From positions 1 through 29,931 of the forward strand of contig CAZOHN010000020.1 in the NCBI GenBank assembly GCA_964579325.1: a stretch of 29,931 nt of DNA. The letters are read 5' to 3'. Position numbers and translations under genes: made by a program. The notes under the pieces are model-generated. The model was given only the letters and a program-made list of their open reading frames with translations, ran no database searches and was not told the origin of the DNA. The first letter of the stretch is position 1; every line of letters starts with the position of its first letter. Shown here piece by piece: positions 6,777 to 14,719 of this stretch. This DNA is from CAZOHN01 sp964579325. GTDB taxonomy: Bacteria; Pseudomonadota; Alphaproteobacteria; Rhodobacterales; Rhodobacteraceae.

Positions 6777-8189
6777 TCACTCGGCCGCCTCGCCGGTCGT
6801 GGCCACAGCCGCGCCCTTTGGCAGGCAGATGGCGAACTCAGTCCCCTCCGGCCCAGTGCGCACTAGGTCGAGCCGCCCGCCGTGGCCGCGCACGAGTTCC
6901 GCGGCAATGGCGAGGCCGAGGCCCGATCCTCCCTTGCGTGTTCCTCCCTGGAAGGCCTGAAACAGGTGATCGAGTGCCTTGGGCGGAAGACCTGGTCCGG
7001 TGTCGGTCACCGCAATCGACCAGGCCTCGTCATCCTCGTCGGCACGCACGGCAATCTCACCCGGCTTGCCGGAGGCCATGATCGCCTGGCGTGCATTGCG
7101 CACGAGGTTCGCAAGAACGCGGTAGAGTTGTTCGGAATCTGCCCGGATCACCATGCCGGCAGGCACGTCCTCGGCAAAGCTGATGTCGGCGTCCCCGACC
7201 GCCAGCCGTTCGCCGTCGACCACCTCTGCCACGAGTTGGGCAATCCGCATGAGGTTCAGCGCGGGCGGCGGCTCTTCGGCTCGGCCGAACGCCAGAGTAG
7301 ACTCGCAGAGATTCACCGCACGGCTGATCGAGCCTACAAGCTTTGGCGCGGCGCGGCGCACCGCCGGATCCTTGCTGGCTTCCATCCGGTCGGCGAAGAG
7401 CTGGGCGGAGGTCAGGATGTTTCGCAGGTCATGGCTGATCTTGGCCACTGCCTGACCAAGCTGGGCGAGTCGCTCCTTCTGCTTCAGCGCACCTGTGAGC
7501 TGGGTCTGCAGCGATCGCAGCGCCGTCTCGGCCTCGCGCAGTTCCAGGACGCGGGCGGAGGGCGCGATCACACGGCGCACATCCTCGGGGGCTTCGGCAT
7601 ACAGCTGCATCGCGGACACAACGTTCCGGATCGGTTGGACCAGGAAGGCGCGCACAGCAAGGAACAGGAGGCTGGCCGTGATGACCGAGATCACCGCCGA
7701 AAGCCACAGAATGCGGAGGCCGTAGTCGATCATCGCGAGCCTGAGCTTGCCGGTCTCCATCGTCACTTCAATCAGCAGCCCAGCCTCGCGGACAGGTTCG
7801 CCTATGACCCGGATGATGCGTTCCTCGCTGTCCCAGAGTCTGATCGCCGCGTCACGGATCAGTTCCCATGATGTCGGAGAGCGCAGGTCGAAGGAGGCGT
7901 CGATAGGCGCCGGCATGGGCGAGGACAGCACAAGCTCGCGGGCCTCGTCACGCCGGAGCACGACGTTGTAGACATCCGCGTTTCTCAGTAGTTCCGCCTC
8001 GAGCTCGGCCGGCAGCATACCCTCTGCCGCGATCTGCGCCAGCGCGGCGATCTGCGCCCGTTCGAGGCGCGACAGAAGAAAATCCTCGCGGAAGCGCGCG
8101 ACGGACGGGACGAAGATCAGCACCTCGGCGAGCATCACGAAGATGACCGTGAGGAGAAGGAAGCGCCCGGAGAGTGTCTTGAAGAACAT
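6777..8189 (-). CDS. membrane sensor histidine kinase
   Basis: A 470-residue kinase. One transmembrane segment lies near residues 9-28, a periplasmic sensor region near 30-155, and a second membrane segment near 157-183. A HAMP-like linker and a helical stretch follow up to about 240. The H-box KISHDLRNILTSAQ carries His253, the N-box is LANLVRNARQAI (359-370), and the G-boxes are DTGPGLPP (396-403) and GGSGLGLAIA. No response-regulator gene is adjacent, so it is an orphan kinase whose partner is elsewhere. It begins 24 nt after the oxidoreductase stop, pointing to co-transcription with that gene and the TVP38 gene, so a redox or envelope signal is conceivable. The ligand is unknown. Confidence 0.9.
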   Translation of the reverse strand: MFFKTLSGRFLLLTVIFVMLAEVLIFVPSVARFREDFLLSRLERAQIAALAQIAAEGMLPAELEAELLRNADVYNVVLRRDEARELVLSSPMPAPIDASFDLRSPTSWELIRDAAIRLWDSEERIIRVIGEPVREAGLLIEVTMETGKLRLAMIDYGLRILWLSAVISVITASLLFLAVRAFLVQPIRNVVSAMQLYAEAPEDVRRVIAPSARVLELREAETALRSLQTQLTGALKQKERLAQLGQAVAKISHDLRNILTSAQLFADRMEASKDPAVRRAAPKLVGSISRAVNLCESTLAFGRAEEPPPALNLMRIAQLVAEVVDGERLAVGDADISFAEDVPAGMVIRADSEQLYRVLANLVRNARQAIMASGKPGEIAVRADEDDEAWSIAVTDTGPGLPPKALDHLFQAFQGGTRKGGSGLGLAIAAELVRGHGGRLDLVRTGPEGTEFAICLPKGAAVATTGEAAE

Positions 8190-8213
8190 GCGCGCCCCAG
8201 TGATTGCCGGCGA

Positions 8214-9635
8214 TCAGGGCAGGTACTTCTGCACCAGCCGCACGACCCGCTTGACCATAGGATTATCAAAGAGCTTGGGAGAAAAATAGGCTCCCGCCGC
8301 ACGCTTGCTGGCTTCCGCCAACGTCGGGTAGGGCAAGACTGTGCTGGCAAGCGCCGACATCTTCAGATTGTTGGCGATGGCAAGGGCCCAGAGACCGATC
8401 TGCTCTCCGGCCCCTGCCCCGGCGATCGAAGCGCCGACGGGCCTGCCTTTCACCACCATGACCTTGACAAGGCCGGTCGTCTTGCCTTCGGCGACGGCGC
8501 GGTCGTTCTCGTGGAAGGGCCATCGCACGACGGTCAGGGCAGGGCCGTGTGCCTTACGGGCCTCCGCCTCGGTCAGCCCGACTTGGGCCAATTCAGGATC
8601 GGTGTAGGTGGCCCATGGAATGTGGCGGTTGGTGGCCTTCGCGGGCAGGCCGAAGAGCATCGAGCGTATGACGATACCGCCATGATAGCCCGCGACATGG
8701 GTGAACTGGAGTCCCCCAGCGGCATCGCCTATAGCATGGACCCTGCGGTTCGAGACCGACCTGAGACCGCGGTCGACCGCGACGCCGCGCCGGTCGTGTT
8801 TGACCCTGCCCCTGTCGAGATCGAGCCGCTCCAGGTTCACCTTGCGGCCGACCGCGACAAGGATGTGACTGCCCTCGAAGGACCGACCATCCTTTACCCG
8901 CACCTGGACGCGGCCTTCCCTGCCGGTGATCTCTTCCGCAAGCGCTTCCTCGACGATCTCGATGCCTTCGGCTTTGAGCTTCTCAAGCACTACCGCCGCC
9001 ATTTCGGGATCGTCCCGGCCGAACGCCTTGGCGCCCTCGATGACAGTGACCCGGCAGCCCAGGCGGCGGTGCGCCTGCGCCATCTCCATTCCGATGGGTC
9101 CGCCGCCGATCACCAACAGGTGGTCGGGTCGCTCGCGCAGGTCGAAGATCGTCTCGTTGGTGTAGTAAGGCACCGTATCGAGCCCCGGAATCGGCGGAAC
9201 GAAGGGGCCCGAGCCGGTGGCGATCACGAAGCGTCGCGCTGTGATGCGGACATCGCCCGCCTCGACCTCGGTTGGCGAGACGAACCGGCCCCAGTCACGG
9301 ATCACCCTGACGCCGAAGCCCTCGAACCGCTCCTGGCTGTCGAAGGGCGCAATCGTTTCGATGACCCGGGCGACGTGATCCTTGGCGGCCCCATAGTCGA
9401 CCGTCGGGTCGACCGGCATCACGCCGAGCCCGGCTCCGCCGCGCATCGCCTGCGCCTGCTTTGCCGCAGCGAGGAGCGCCTTTGACGGCACGCAGCCATA
9501 GTTCAGGCAGTCGCCCCCCATCTTGTGGCCCTCGATCAGCACGACCGAAGCCCCCATCTGCGCCGCACCGGCCGCCACCGAAAGCCCACCCGAGCCCGCG
9601 CCGATCACGCAGACGTCCGTCTTGATCCGCTCCAT
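8214..9635 (-). CDS. FAD-dependent pyridine nucleotide-disulfide oxidoreductase (dihydrolipoamide dehydrogenase / mercuric reductase-like)
   Basis: A 473-residue class I flavoprotein. The FAD site is VIGAGSGGLSVAAGA (10-24), and the redox-active pair Cys43/Cys48 lies in GGDCLNYGCVPSKALL. The NAD(P) site VIGGGPIGMEMAQAHRRLG is near 176, and a second FAD motif ending HAIGDAAGGLQFTHVA is near 301-316. The C-terminal dimer domain reads LPYPTLAEASKRAAG; the catalytic His of true lipoamide dehydrogenases (HPT...E) is Tyr436 here, with Glu441 kept. That favours a MerA/YkgC-like enzyme of undefined disulfide or metal substrate, but the N-terminal heavy-metal domain and C-terminal CC of MerA are absent. 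The gene follows the TVP38 gene by 3 nt, and its GGGAG ribosome site lies inside that gene's end. Confidence 0.88.
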   Translation of the reverse strand: MERIKTDVCVIGAGSGGLSVAAGAAQMGASVVLIEGHKMGGDCLNYGCVPSKALLAAAKQAQAMRGGAGLGVMPVDPTVDYGAAKDHVARVIETIAPFDSQERFEGFGVRVIRDWGRFVSPTEVEAGDVRITARRFVIATGSGPFVPPIPGLDTVPYYTNETIFDLRERPDHLLVIGGGPIGMEMAQAHRRLGCRVTVIEGAKAFGRDDPEMAAVVLEKLKAEGIEIVEEALAEEITGREGRVQVRVKDGRSFEGSHILVAVGRKVNLERLDLDRGRVKHDRRGVAVDRGLRSVSNRRVHAIGDAAGGLQFTHVAGYHGGIVIRSMLFGLPAKATNRHIPWATYTDPELAQVGLTEAEARKAHGPALTVVRWPFHENDRAVAEGKTTGLVKVMVVKGRPVGASIAGAGAGEQIGLWALAIANNLKMSALASTVLPYPTLAEASKRAAGAYFSPKLFDNPMVKRVVRLVQKYLP

Positions 9636-9638
9636 GAC

Positions 9639-10361
9639 TCAGACTCCCTTGCGCCGCAGCGCCTTGATCAGGATTGGCAGCGCAGCCAGTGCCGCGAGGC
9701 CAAGGATCGGGCCGAGAATCTGCGGCTCGAAGATGATGCCAAGGTCAGGGGTCTCGCCGCGCGCGAACACCTCGCCGAGCCCGGCCCCCACCCATGTGTA
9801 GACCACAGCACCGGGGATGATGCCGAAGAACGTCGTGAGGACGAACCTCGACAGGGAGACGCCAACCAGCGCAGGCAGGAGGTTCGCGACAAAAAAAGGT
9901 ACTGCCGGCACGAGGCGAATGAGAAACAGGACGGAAAGTTCGTTCTCTCGCAACCCTTCGCGCAGCTTGGCGATCCGCCCCTCGCCGGCATCCAGCCGGG
10001 CGGCAAGGCGGTCGCCCGCCCCCCAGCGCGCAGCCATGAAGATCGCCGCGGCGCCGATCGTGGCCGACAGGACGTTGAACAGGGCGCCGGGAAAGAGACC
10101 GAAGAGAAACCCGCCCGTCAACGTCGCAATCGCCGAGCCGGGCAGCGAGAAGGCAACAATAACGATGTAGGCCGCCATGAAGGCCGCTACCGTCAGCACG
10201 AAGTGCGCTTCCCGGAAATCCACAAGCGCCTCTCGGTTCGCCGCGAGCGCTTCGAACGACAGATGCTCGCGCAGCAGGACGGCACCCGCCACCGCGACGG
10301 CGGCAATCACGATGAGTGGCAATCGACGGGTGAGCCCGCCTCCGGGTGGCATATTGGTCAT
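9639..10361 (-). CDS. TVP38/TMEM64 family membrane protein
   Basis: A membrane protein of 240 residues from ATG 10361 (255 if ATG 10406 is used; neither has a strong ribosome site, but 10361 starts just before the first membrane helix). The VTT/SNARE-associated Golgi domain is visible: FSLPGSAIATLTGGFLFGLF, the following GALFNVLSATIGAAAIFMAA, then LRENELSVLFLIRLVPAVPF, LVGVSLSRFVLTTFFGIIPG and a C-terminal helix near LAALAALPILIKALRRKG. Members of this superfamily include lipid scramblases and transporters (for example DedA and TMEM41B); the substrate here is unknown. It sits 3 nt upstream of the disulfide oxidoreductase gene. Fusions of these two domains exist in some bacteria as I recall, supporting a joint function. 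Confidence 0.88.
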   Translation of the reverse strand: MTNMPPGGGLTRRLPLIVIAAVAVAGAVLLREHLSFEALAANREALVDFREAHFVLTVAAFMAAYIVIVAFSLPGSAIATLTGGFLFGLFPGALFNVLSATIGAAAIFMAARWGAGDRLAARLDAGEGRIAKLREGLRENELSVLFLIRLVPAVPFFVANLLPALVGVSLSRFVLTTFFGIIPGAVVYTWVGAGLGEVFARGETPDLGIIFEPQILGPILGLAALAALPILIKALRRKGV

Positions 10362-10650
10362 GTCGGTCACTGGCGCTGTCCTATGTCGGTTTGCAAGCCG
10401 GAACATGCGGGGCGGGACGGACTTGCGATAGCCCTATCACGGCTGCTTGACAGGGCGCGACGGAGCGCGGTGTTTTCGTGATCGCGCGGCGGCAAGCTGT
10501 AACAATCCGCCTGCCGCTTCTCGGCCTTTGTTGCAGCGCGCGCGTTGACTTGGACCGGGGCCTCGCATATGAGGCGGTCTTCGAATTGCAGCGGCGCTCG
10601 AATCCCTCTGGGTTTCCCTTGGGTCGCGCCCGATCCGACGGAGAGACGCG
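10362..10650. other. divergent intergenic region between the TVP38 gene and rpmH
   Basis: A 289-bp stretch between divergently read genes. It contains the rpmH promoter near 10545-10573. I found no ORF with a ribosome site and no RNA gene. A TTGACA at 10447-10452 lacks a matching -10. No clear promoter for the minus-strand TVP38 operon could be picked out. Confidence 0.6.
10545..10573 (+). promoter_or_regulatory. sigma70-type promoter for the rpmH operon
   Basis: TTGACT (10545-10550, five of six) is followed after exactly 17 bp by TATGAG (10568-10573, four of six). This predicts a start near 10580 and a 5' leader of about 70 nt before rpmH. Strong promoters with TTGACT-like -35 boxes are usual ahead of rpmH in this group. 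Confidence 0.6.
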
Positions 10651-10785
10651 ATGAAGCGCACCTATCAACCCTCCAAGCTCGTCCGGGCCCGGCGCCACGG
10701 CTTTCGCGCCCGCATGGCGACCAAGGGCGGCCGCCTCGTGCTGAATGCACGCCGCGCCCGCGGTCGCAAGAAGCTCTCGGCCTGA
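10651..10785 (+). CDS. rpmH: 50S ribosomal protein L34
   Basis: A 44-residue protein starting MKRTYQPSKLVRARRHGFRA and ending with a run of Arg/Lys (ARRARGRKKLSA), the full L34 pattern and usual length. L34 is a small basic protein of the large subunit that contacts 23S rRNA. A GGAGAG ribosome site lies just upstream. It heads the conserved rpmH-rnpA-yidD set, 22 nt before rnpA. Confidence 0.97.
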   Translation: MKRTYQPSKLVRARRHGFRARMATKGGRLVLNARRARGRKKLSA

Positions 10786-10807
10786 GTAGCCCTACCCGTC
10801 CGATCTC

Positions 10808-11245
10808 ATGACACCGTCGGGAACCCTCGCGCCAGGCCCCAAAGGCCCGGCGGACGAGGCTTTTTCCGTGACAGGTTGTCCTTCTGTGCCTGTTATCCTC
10901 CGGAACCGCGCGGATTTCCTGCGTGCAGCGAAGGCCCGTCGGCAGGGCGCCCCGGCCTTTCTCCTCCAGGCACGCCGCAGGGGCGAGGACGAAGACATCG
11001 GGCCTGCTCTGGTTCGGATCGGCTTTACATGCTCGAAGAAGGTCGGCAACGCTGTCGCGCGAAACCGGGCCAGACGTCGTCTTCGCGAGATCGCGCGCCT
11101 TGTCCTCCCCGAACACGGGCGACCGGGTTGGGACTATGTCCTGATTGGCCGCGAAGCCGCGACCGCCGCCCGCGACTTCTCGGCGCTTCAAGACGATCTG
11201 CGCCGGGCGCTCGCCAGAGTCCACGGCGTGGCGGCTGCGCCATGA
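10808..11245 (+). CDS. rnpA: ribonuclease P protein component
   Basis: A 145-residue RnpA, the protein subunit that helps RNase P RNA bind the 5' leader of precursor tRNAs. The FLRAAKARRQGAPAFLLQAR segment near residue 38 is followed by VRIGFTCSKKVGNAVARNRA and the RNA-binding RNR helix RARRRLREIARL (about 86-97), then WDYVLIGREAA. The first 27 or so residues are a proline/glycine-rich extension seen in other Rhodobacterales; no strong ribosome site marks the ATG. The stop overlaps the yidD start (ATGA). Confidence 0.94.
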   Translation: MTPSGTLAPGPKGPADEAFSVTGCPSVPVILRNRADFLRAAKARRQGAPAFLLQARRRGEDEDIGPALVRIGFTCSKKVGNAVARNRARRRLREIARLVLPEHGRPGWDYVLIGREAATAARDFSALQDDLRRALARVHGVAAAP

Positions 11246-11493
11246 GCCCCCTTGCGCACCTTGTCGCCCTGCCCGTGCGCGCCTACCGGCTTGTCCTGAG
11301 CCCCTGGGTCGGCCACGGCTGCCGGTTCCAGCCCACCTGCTCGGCCTACGCCCTGGAGGCGCTCGAACGCCACGGGGCGGCGAAGGGCACGCGGCTAGCG
11401 TTGCGCCGGATCGCCCGCTGCCATCCGGCCGGGGGCGCGGGCTACGACCCGGTGCCCGGGGCCGATCCCGAGCACGACGCGAACCACCGCTGA
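11242..11493 (+). CDS. yidD: membrane protein insertion efficiency factor YidD
   Basis: An 83-residue YidD: an amphipathic N-terminus (LPVRAYRLVLSPWVG), then the three-cysteine signature GCRFQPTCSAYALEAL, and RIARCHPAGGAGYDPVP. YidD assists the YidC/Sec insertion pathway at the inner membrane face. The ATG overlaps the rnpA stop. An in-frame opening extends further upstream but only through rnpA sequence in another frame, so the coupled ATG is the start. yidC itself lies 3.2 kb downstream, with ttcA and the GGDEF-EAL gene between. Confidence 0.95.
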   Translation: MSPLAHLVALPVRAYRLVLSPWVGHGCRFQPTCSAYALEALERHGAAKGTRLALRRIARCHPAGGAGYDPVPGADPEHDANHR

Positions 11494-11560
11494 ACGCGCG
11501 GCTTTCGCGGCGAGTGCACTTGTGGCAAAGACGCATCGCAGCACCCGAGGTCACAGGCCC

Positions 11561-12421
11561 ATGTTCGACGACGAGATCGGCGACGACATCCACCCCTTGT
11601 TCCACGGGGCGCCCAAGTCTGTCGAGTTCCGCAAGCTCCGCAAGCGGATCGTGCAGGGCACCCGCGAGGCCATCGACCGGTACGGGATGCTGGAAAAGGG
11701 CGGGAAGTGGCTTGTCTGCCTGTCCGGCGGCAAGGACAGCTACACGCTCCTCGCCGCCCTAGTCGAGCTTCAATGGCGCGGGCTGCTGCCCGTCGAGTTG
11801 CTGGCCTGCAACCTCGACCAGGGCCAGCCGGGCTTTCCGGCGACAGTGCTTCCCGAGTTCCTGGGGCGGATGGGTGTGCCGCACCGGATCGAATACCAGG
11901 ACACCTATTCCGTCGTGGTCTCGAAGATTCCCCAGGGGCGCACCTACTGTTCGCTCTGCTCGCGACTGCGGCGTGGAAACCTCTATCGCATTGCCCGCGA
12001 AGAGGGGTGCACGGCGGTCGTCCTCGGGCACCATCGCGACGACATCCTAGAGACGTTCTTCATGAACCTTTTCCATGGCGGGCGGCTCGCGACCATGCCG
12101 CCGAAGTTGCTGAACGAGGATGGCGACCTGCTCGTCTGCCGCCCTCTGGCCTTCGTGGCCGAGGAGGACTGCGAACGGTTTTCCCGCGCGATGGGCTATC
12201 CGATCATCCCCTGCGACCTGTGCGGAAGCCAGGAGGGACTCCAGCGGGCGCAGGTCAAGTCGCTGCTCGAGGACTGGGAGAAGCGAAGCCCCGGTCGTCG
12301 CCAGGTGATGTTCCGCGCGCTGTCGAACGCGCGGCCATCCCACCTTCTTGATCCGGTGCTGTTCGACTTCGCGGGGCTGCAGCGCGCGAACGCCGAGGCT
12401 CGGGAGCCTGACGGTCCATAG
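11561..12421 (+). CDS. ttcA: tRNA 2-thiocytidine(32) synthetase TtcA
   Basis: A 286-residue TtcA, an ATP-dependent enzyme carrying a [4Fe-4S] cluster that thiolates C32 of some tRNAs. The PP-loop is LVCLSGGKDSYTLLAAL; TYCSLCSRLRRGNLYRIARE provides two cluster cysteines; GHHRDDILETFFMNLFHGGR follows, and a third cysteine is in IIPCDLCGSQ. I used ATG 11561 (MFDDEIGDDIHPLFH), where the conserved N-terminus begins. A GTG at 11522 would add 13 residues (MAKTHRSTRGHRP) and cannot be excluded. It lies 67 nt after yidD and is probably in the same transcript. Confidence 0.93.
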   Translation: MFDDEIGDDIHPLFHGAPKSVEFRKLRKRIVQGTREAIDRYGMLEKGGKWLVCLSGGKDSYTLLAALVELQWRGLLPVELLACNLDQGQPGFPATVLPEFLGRMGVPHRIEYQDTYSVVVSKIPQGRTYCSLCSRLRRGNLYRIAREEGCTAVVLGHHRDDILETFFMNLFHGGRLATMPPKLLNEDGDLLVCRPLAFVAEEDCERFSRAMGYPIIPCDLCGSQEGLQRAQVKSLLEDWEKRSPGRRQVMFRALSNARPSHLLDPVLFDFAGLQRANAEAREPDGP

Positions 12422-12550
12422 GATTCGACGCGAATGTGCATCAGTTCGACCCCGACCCGTTAACCTGCGGATGACCAGAACGGGAGTATCCCGGAGGGAC
12501 AAGCCGGCGCGGGCTGTTTCCGCGGCGCCATGTTCCGCAGGAGTGCACAT

Positions 12551-14077
12551 ATGCCCCGCCAGACCACCCAGCCCGCCCGCGCGTTCGTCAAGCGCTGGAT
12601 TGCGCGCAAGGAAGCGCTTCCTTTCGTCCCTGCGCTGCTCCTCGCGGGTGTCTGGTTCGGCGGCGAAATGGTGCTGGTGCTGGCTGCGGTGCTGTTCCCG
12701 GCGCTCTACGTTCTCGGGCGCGACGAGCCCGGTGTGTCAAGGCGCGGAGAGGACGACGGGCTGACGGGGCTGGCGTTGGCGTCCGATCTTGTCGAGACCC
12801 TCGACGAGGTCTTCGTCGAGGCGGCCCGGACCGGCCGGTCCACCGTCGCCTTCGCCATCGAGATCGATGCCTTCGACCGGATCGAGACGCAGCATGGGCT
12901 TCATGCGGCCGAAGTGGTGCTCAAGCGGAGTGCCGAGCGAATTGCGGGGGTGGTGCGCGAGAAGGACGTCGTGGCCCGTCTGGACGGCGCCGTGTTCGGT
13001 ATCGGGCTTGCAGCGGGCGGGCGCTGCGACCTCGAGGCCGCAATCCAGACCGCAGCGCGGATCCAGGCTGCGGTGCGGGAGCCGGTGGCGCTCGACCAGG
13101 GACAGGTCCATGCCAGTTGTTCCGTGGGGTTCTGCCTCGGCAGCCGTGCACCTCAGCCTTCGGGCCAGGCTATTCTCGGTGCGGCCCGGTCCGCTCTTTC
13201 GGAGGCGGTGCTTGCAGGACCCGGCAGCATCCGCGCCTACGCCGGCACGAGGACGGCACAACCCTCACGGACTGACGCGAAGGAGGCCGCCGCCGCACTG
13301 GAGGCCGGTCACATCCGCCCGTGGTTCCAGCCACAGCTCTCCACCGACACAGGCCAGATCTCGGGCTTCGAGGCGCTCGCGCGCTGGGAACATCCCGATC
13401 TCGGCGTGATCGAGCCACAGGAGTTCCTTCCCGCATTGGCAACGGCCGGCGTGCTGGACCGGCTGGGCGACCAGATGCTGTTCCATTCACTCAACGCGCT
13501 GCGCGCCTGGGACAAGGCAGCAGTCAAGGTGCCGGCCGTCGGCCTCAACATGTCTGCCGAAGAACTGCGCAATCCGCGCCTGGCCGAACGCCTGGCATGG
13601 GAACTCGACCGGTTCGGTCTCGCGCCGGAGCGTCTTACCATCGAGGTACTCGAGACGGTCGTCGTAGACATGAGCGACGACACGATCCCCAGGACCATCG
13701 CGGCGCTGCGCAAACTGGGCTGTCGCATCGACCTCGACGACTTCGGCACTGCCAACGCCTCGCTCGCCGCATTGCGCCGCTTCGATATCGGGCGGATCAA
13801 GATAGATCGATCCTTCGTCGCCGATATCGACACCGACCGCGAGCAGCAGCGTATGGTGTCGGCCATCCTGAGCATGGCGGAGCGGCTGGGAATCGAGACG
13901 CTTGCCGAGGGCGTCGAGCGGGTGAGCGAGCATGCAATGCTCGCCCAGCTCGGGTGCAACCACGTGCAGGGCTTCGGCATCGCGCGGGCGATGCCCTTCG
14001 AGGAGACCATCGGCTGGATGGAACGGCATCGCTCCAAGCTCGCCACGACACCGGAGATCCGTCGACGGGTTGGCTGA
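12551..14077 (+). CDS. membrane-anchored degenerate GGDEF / EAL cyclic-di-GMP phosphodiesterase
   Basis: A 508-residue protein. Two membrane segments (about 22-36 and 40-57) precede a GGDEF-type domain (about 70-240), where the signature is RLDGAVFGIG instead of RxGGDEF; cyclase activity is not expected. The EAL domain (about 250-490) keeps GFEALARWEHP, LNMSAEEL, IEVLETVV, DLDDFGTANAS, IKIDRSFV, LAEGVERV and VQGFGIARAMP. The Glu, Asn, Asp-Asp, Lys and Gln ligands for metals and c-di-GMP are therefore present, though DDFGTG reads DDFGTA. It probably hydrolyses c-di-GMP to pGpG. ATG 12551 has AGGAG 7 nt upstream and is preferred to ATG 12530. It may be expressed from its own promoter, since 129 nt separate it from ttcA. 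Confidence 0.9.
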   Translation: MPRQTTQPARAFVKRWIARKEALPFVPALLLAGVWFGGEMVLVLAAVLFPALYVLGRDEPGVSRRGEDDGLTGLALASDLVETLDEVFVEAARTGRSTVAFAIEIDAFDRIETQHGLHAAEVVLKRSAERIAGVVREKDVVARLDGAVFGIGLAAGGRCDLEAAIQTAARIQAAVREPVALDQGQVHASCSVGFCLGSRAPQPSGQAILGAARSALSEAVLAGPGSIRAYAGTRTAQPSRTDAKEAAAALEAGHIRPWFQPQLSTDTGQISGFEALARWEHPDLGVIEPQEFLPALATAGVLDRLGDQMLFHSLNALRAWDKAAVKVPAVGLNMSAEELRNPRLAERLAWELDRFGLAPERLTIEVLETVVVDMSDDTIPRTIAALRKLGCRIDLDDFGTANASLAALRRFDIGRIKIDRSFVADIDTDREQQRMVSAILSMAERLGIETLAEGVERVSEHAMLAQLGCNHVQGFGIARAMPFEETIGWMERHRSKLATTPEIRRRVG

Positions 14078-14719
14078 GAGCGACGGCTCGGCACGGCACA
14101 ATCGCGGAGATCTCCCGTCACGCCTGGCCAGGACGTCCCTTCCCGCGCGCCGGGTCGCAGTCTGGACCCAACGGTCGCCCGCTTCGCCGGAATGCCGGGG
14201 CCCGTCACACCGGGGCGGAACCTCTCCGGCGTCCGGCAGGAGGCAATTGTCGTGCCCATCGCCTGATGCCAATCCTCGGCGGGTCCGCCAGCGGCAACCC
14301 CCGGGTCCCCCTGTCGCGGTGGTCCGATTGTGCCCGGCCTTGCCCCACCGTTTTCCCGCGCGAGAGCGCCGGTACAAGCCGTTCGGACTGCCTGGTCTGC
14401 GGAACTCCCTGCACCGGGCCGTCCCGAGGCTCGGCTGCCGCTCTTGCGTCGCCGGGTCACCGTGATCTCGGCGCGTTGGCCGCAGCGCCGTCCGCGGGTC
14501 GGCGTGCGCGGGCGCTCGCCTGACGCCTCCGCCTGGGGGCGGTCCGCGCTCGGCCACCATCACCCGGCGGGCACTCGCGAGCGGACATTGTCGGAGGGGG
14601 CGTCGTCTGGCGGGGCGGCGACCTCGCGCAGACCGGCACCCCGATTCCCCTTGACCTTTCCCCCCCCGGATTGTTGAACCGGCGCTGACTTTCACCGGCC
14701 CCGGCAGGACTTTCGACGT
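14078..14719. other. 642-bp gene-free gap before yidC
   Basis: No credible protein gene is visible on either strand. Open frames here are by-products of high GC, lack coherent family motifs, and their codon third positions are less G/C-biased than in neighbouring genes. The RNase P RNA, tmRNA and 4.5S RNA signature strings I know are absent. It contains a perfect AGGAGG (14238-14243) followed after 8 nt by GTG and a stop four codons later, overlapping an ATG at 14266 that opens 85 codons of doubtful coding character. A C-run (14661-14667) follows a TTGACC (14651-14656) close to yidC. It may hold a structured leader, an unknown RNA or decayed sequence. Confidence 0.55.

Noticed and set aside
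6652..6960. Plus-strand open frame beginning MADPERFERPTPRF
   Set aside because: This is the known artefact of translating the antisense strand of a tRNA gene.
8214..9635. Mercuric reductase (merA) as a firm name
   Set aside because: No N-terminal metal-binding domain, no C-terminal cysteine pair and no other mer genes nearby.
10447..10480. TTGACA at 10447 as a second rpmH promoter
   Set aside because: No acceptable -10 box lies 16-18 bp downstream, while TTGACT-N17-TATGAG fits much better.
10367..11605. Minus-strand open frame across rpmH, rnpA and yidD
   Set aside because: It is antisense to three conserved genes and has no family motif.
12551..13300. Active diguanylate cyclase
   Set aside because: The GGDEF signature is replaced by DGAVF, removing key residues.
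14078..14719. RNase P RNA, tmRNA or signal-recognition RNA in the gap before yidC
   Set aside because: Their conserved strings, such as the RNase P GAGGAAAGTCC core, are absent on both strands.
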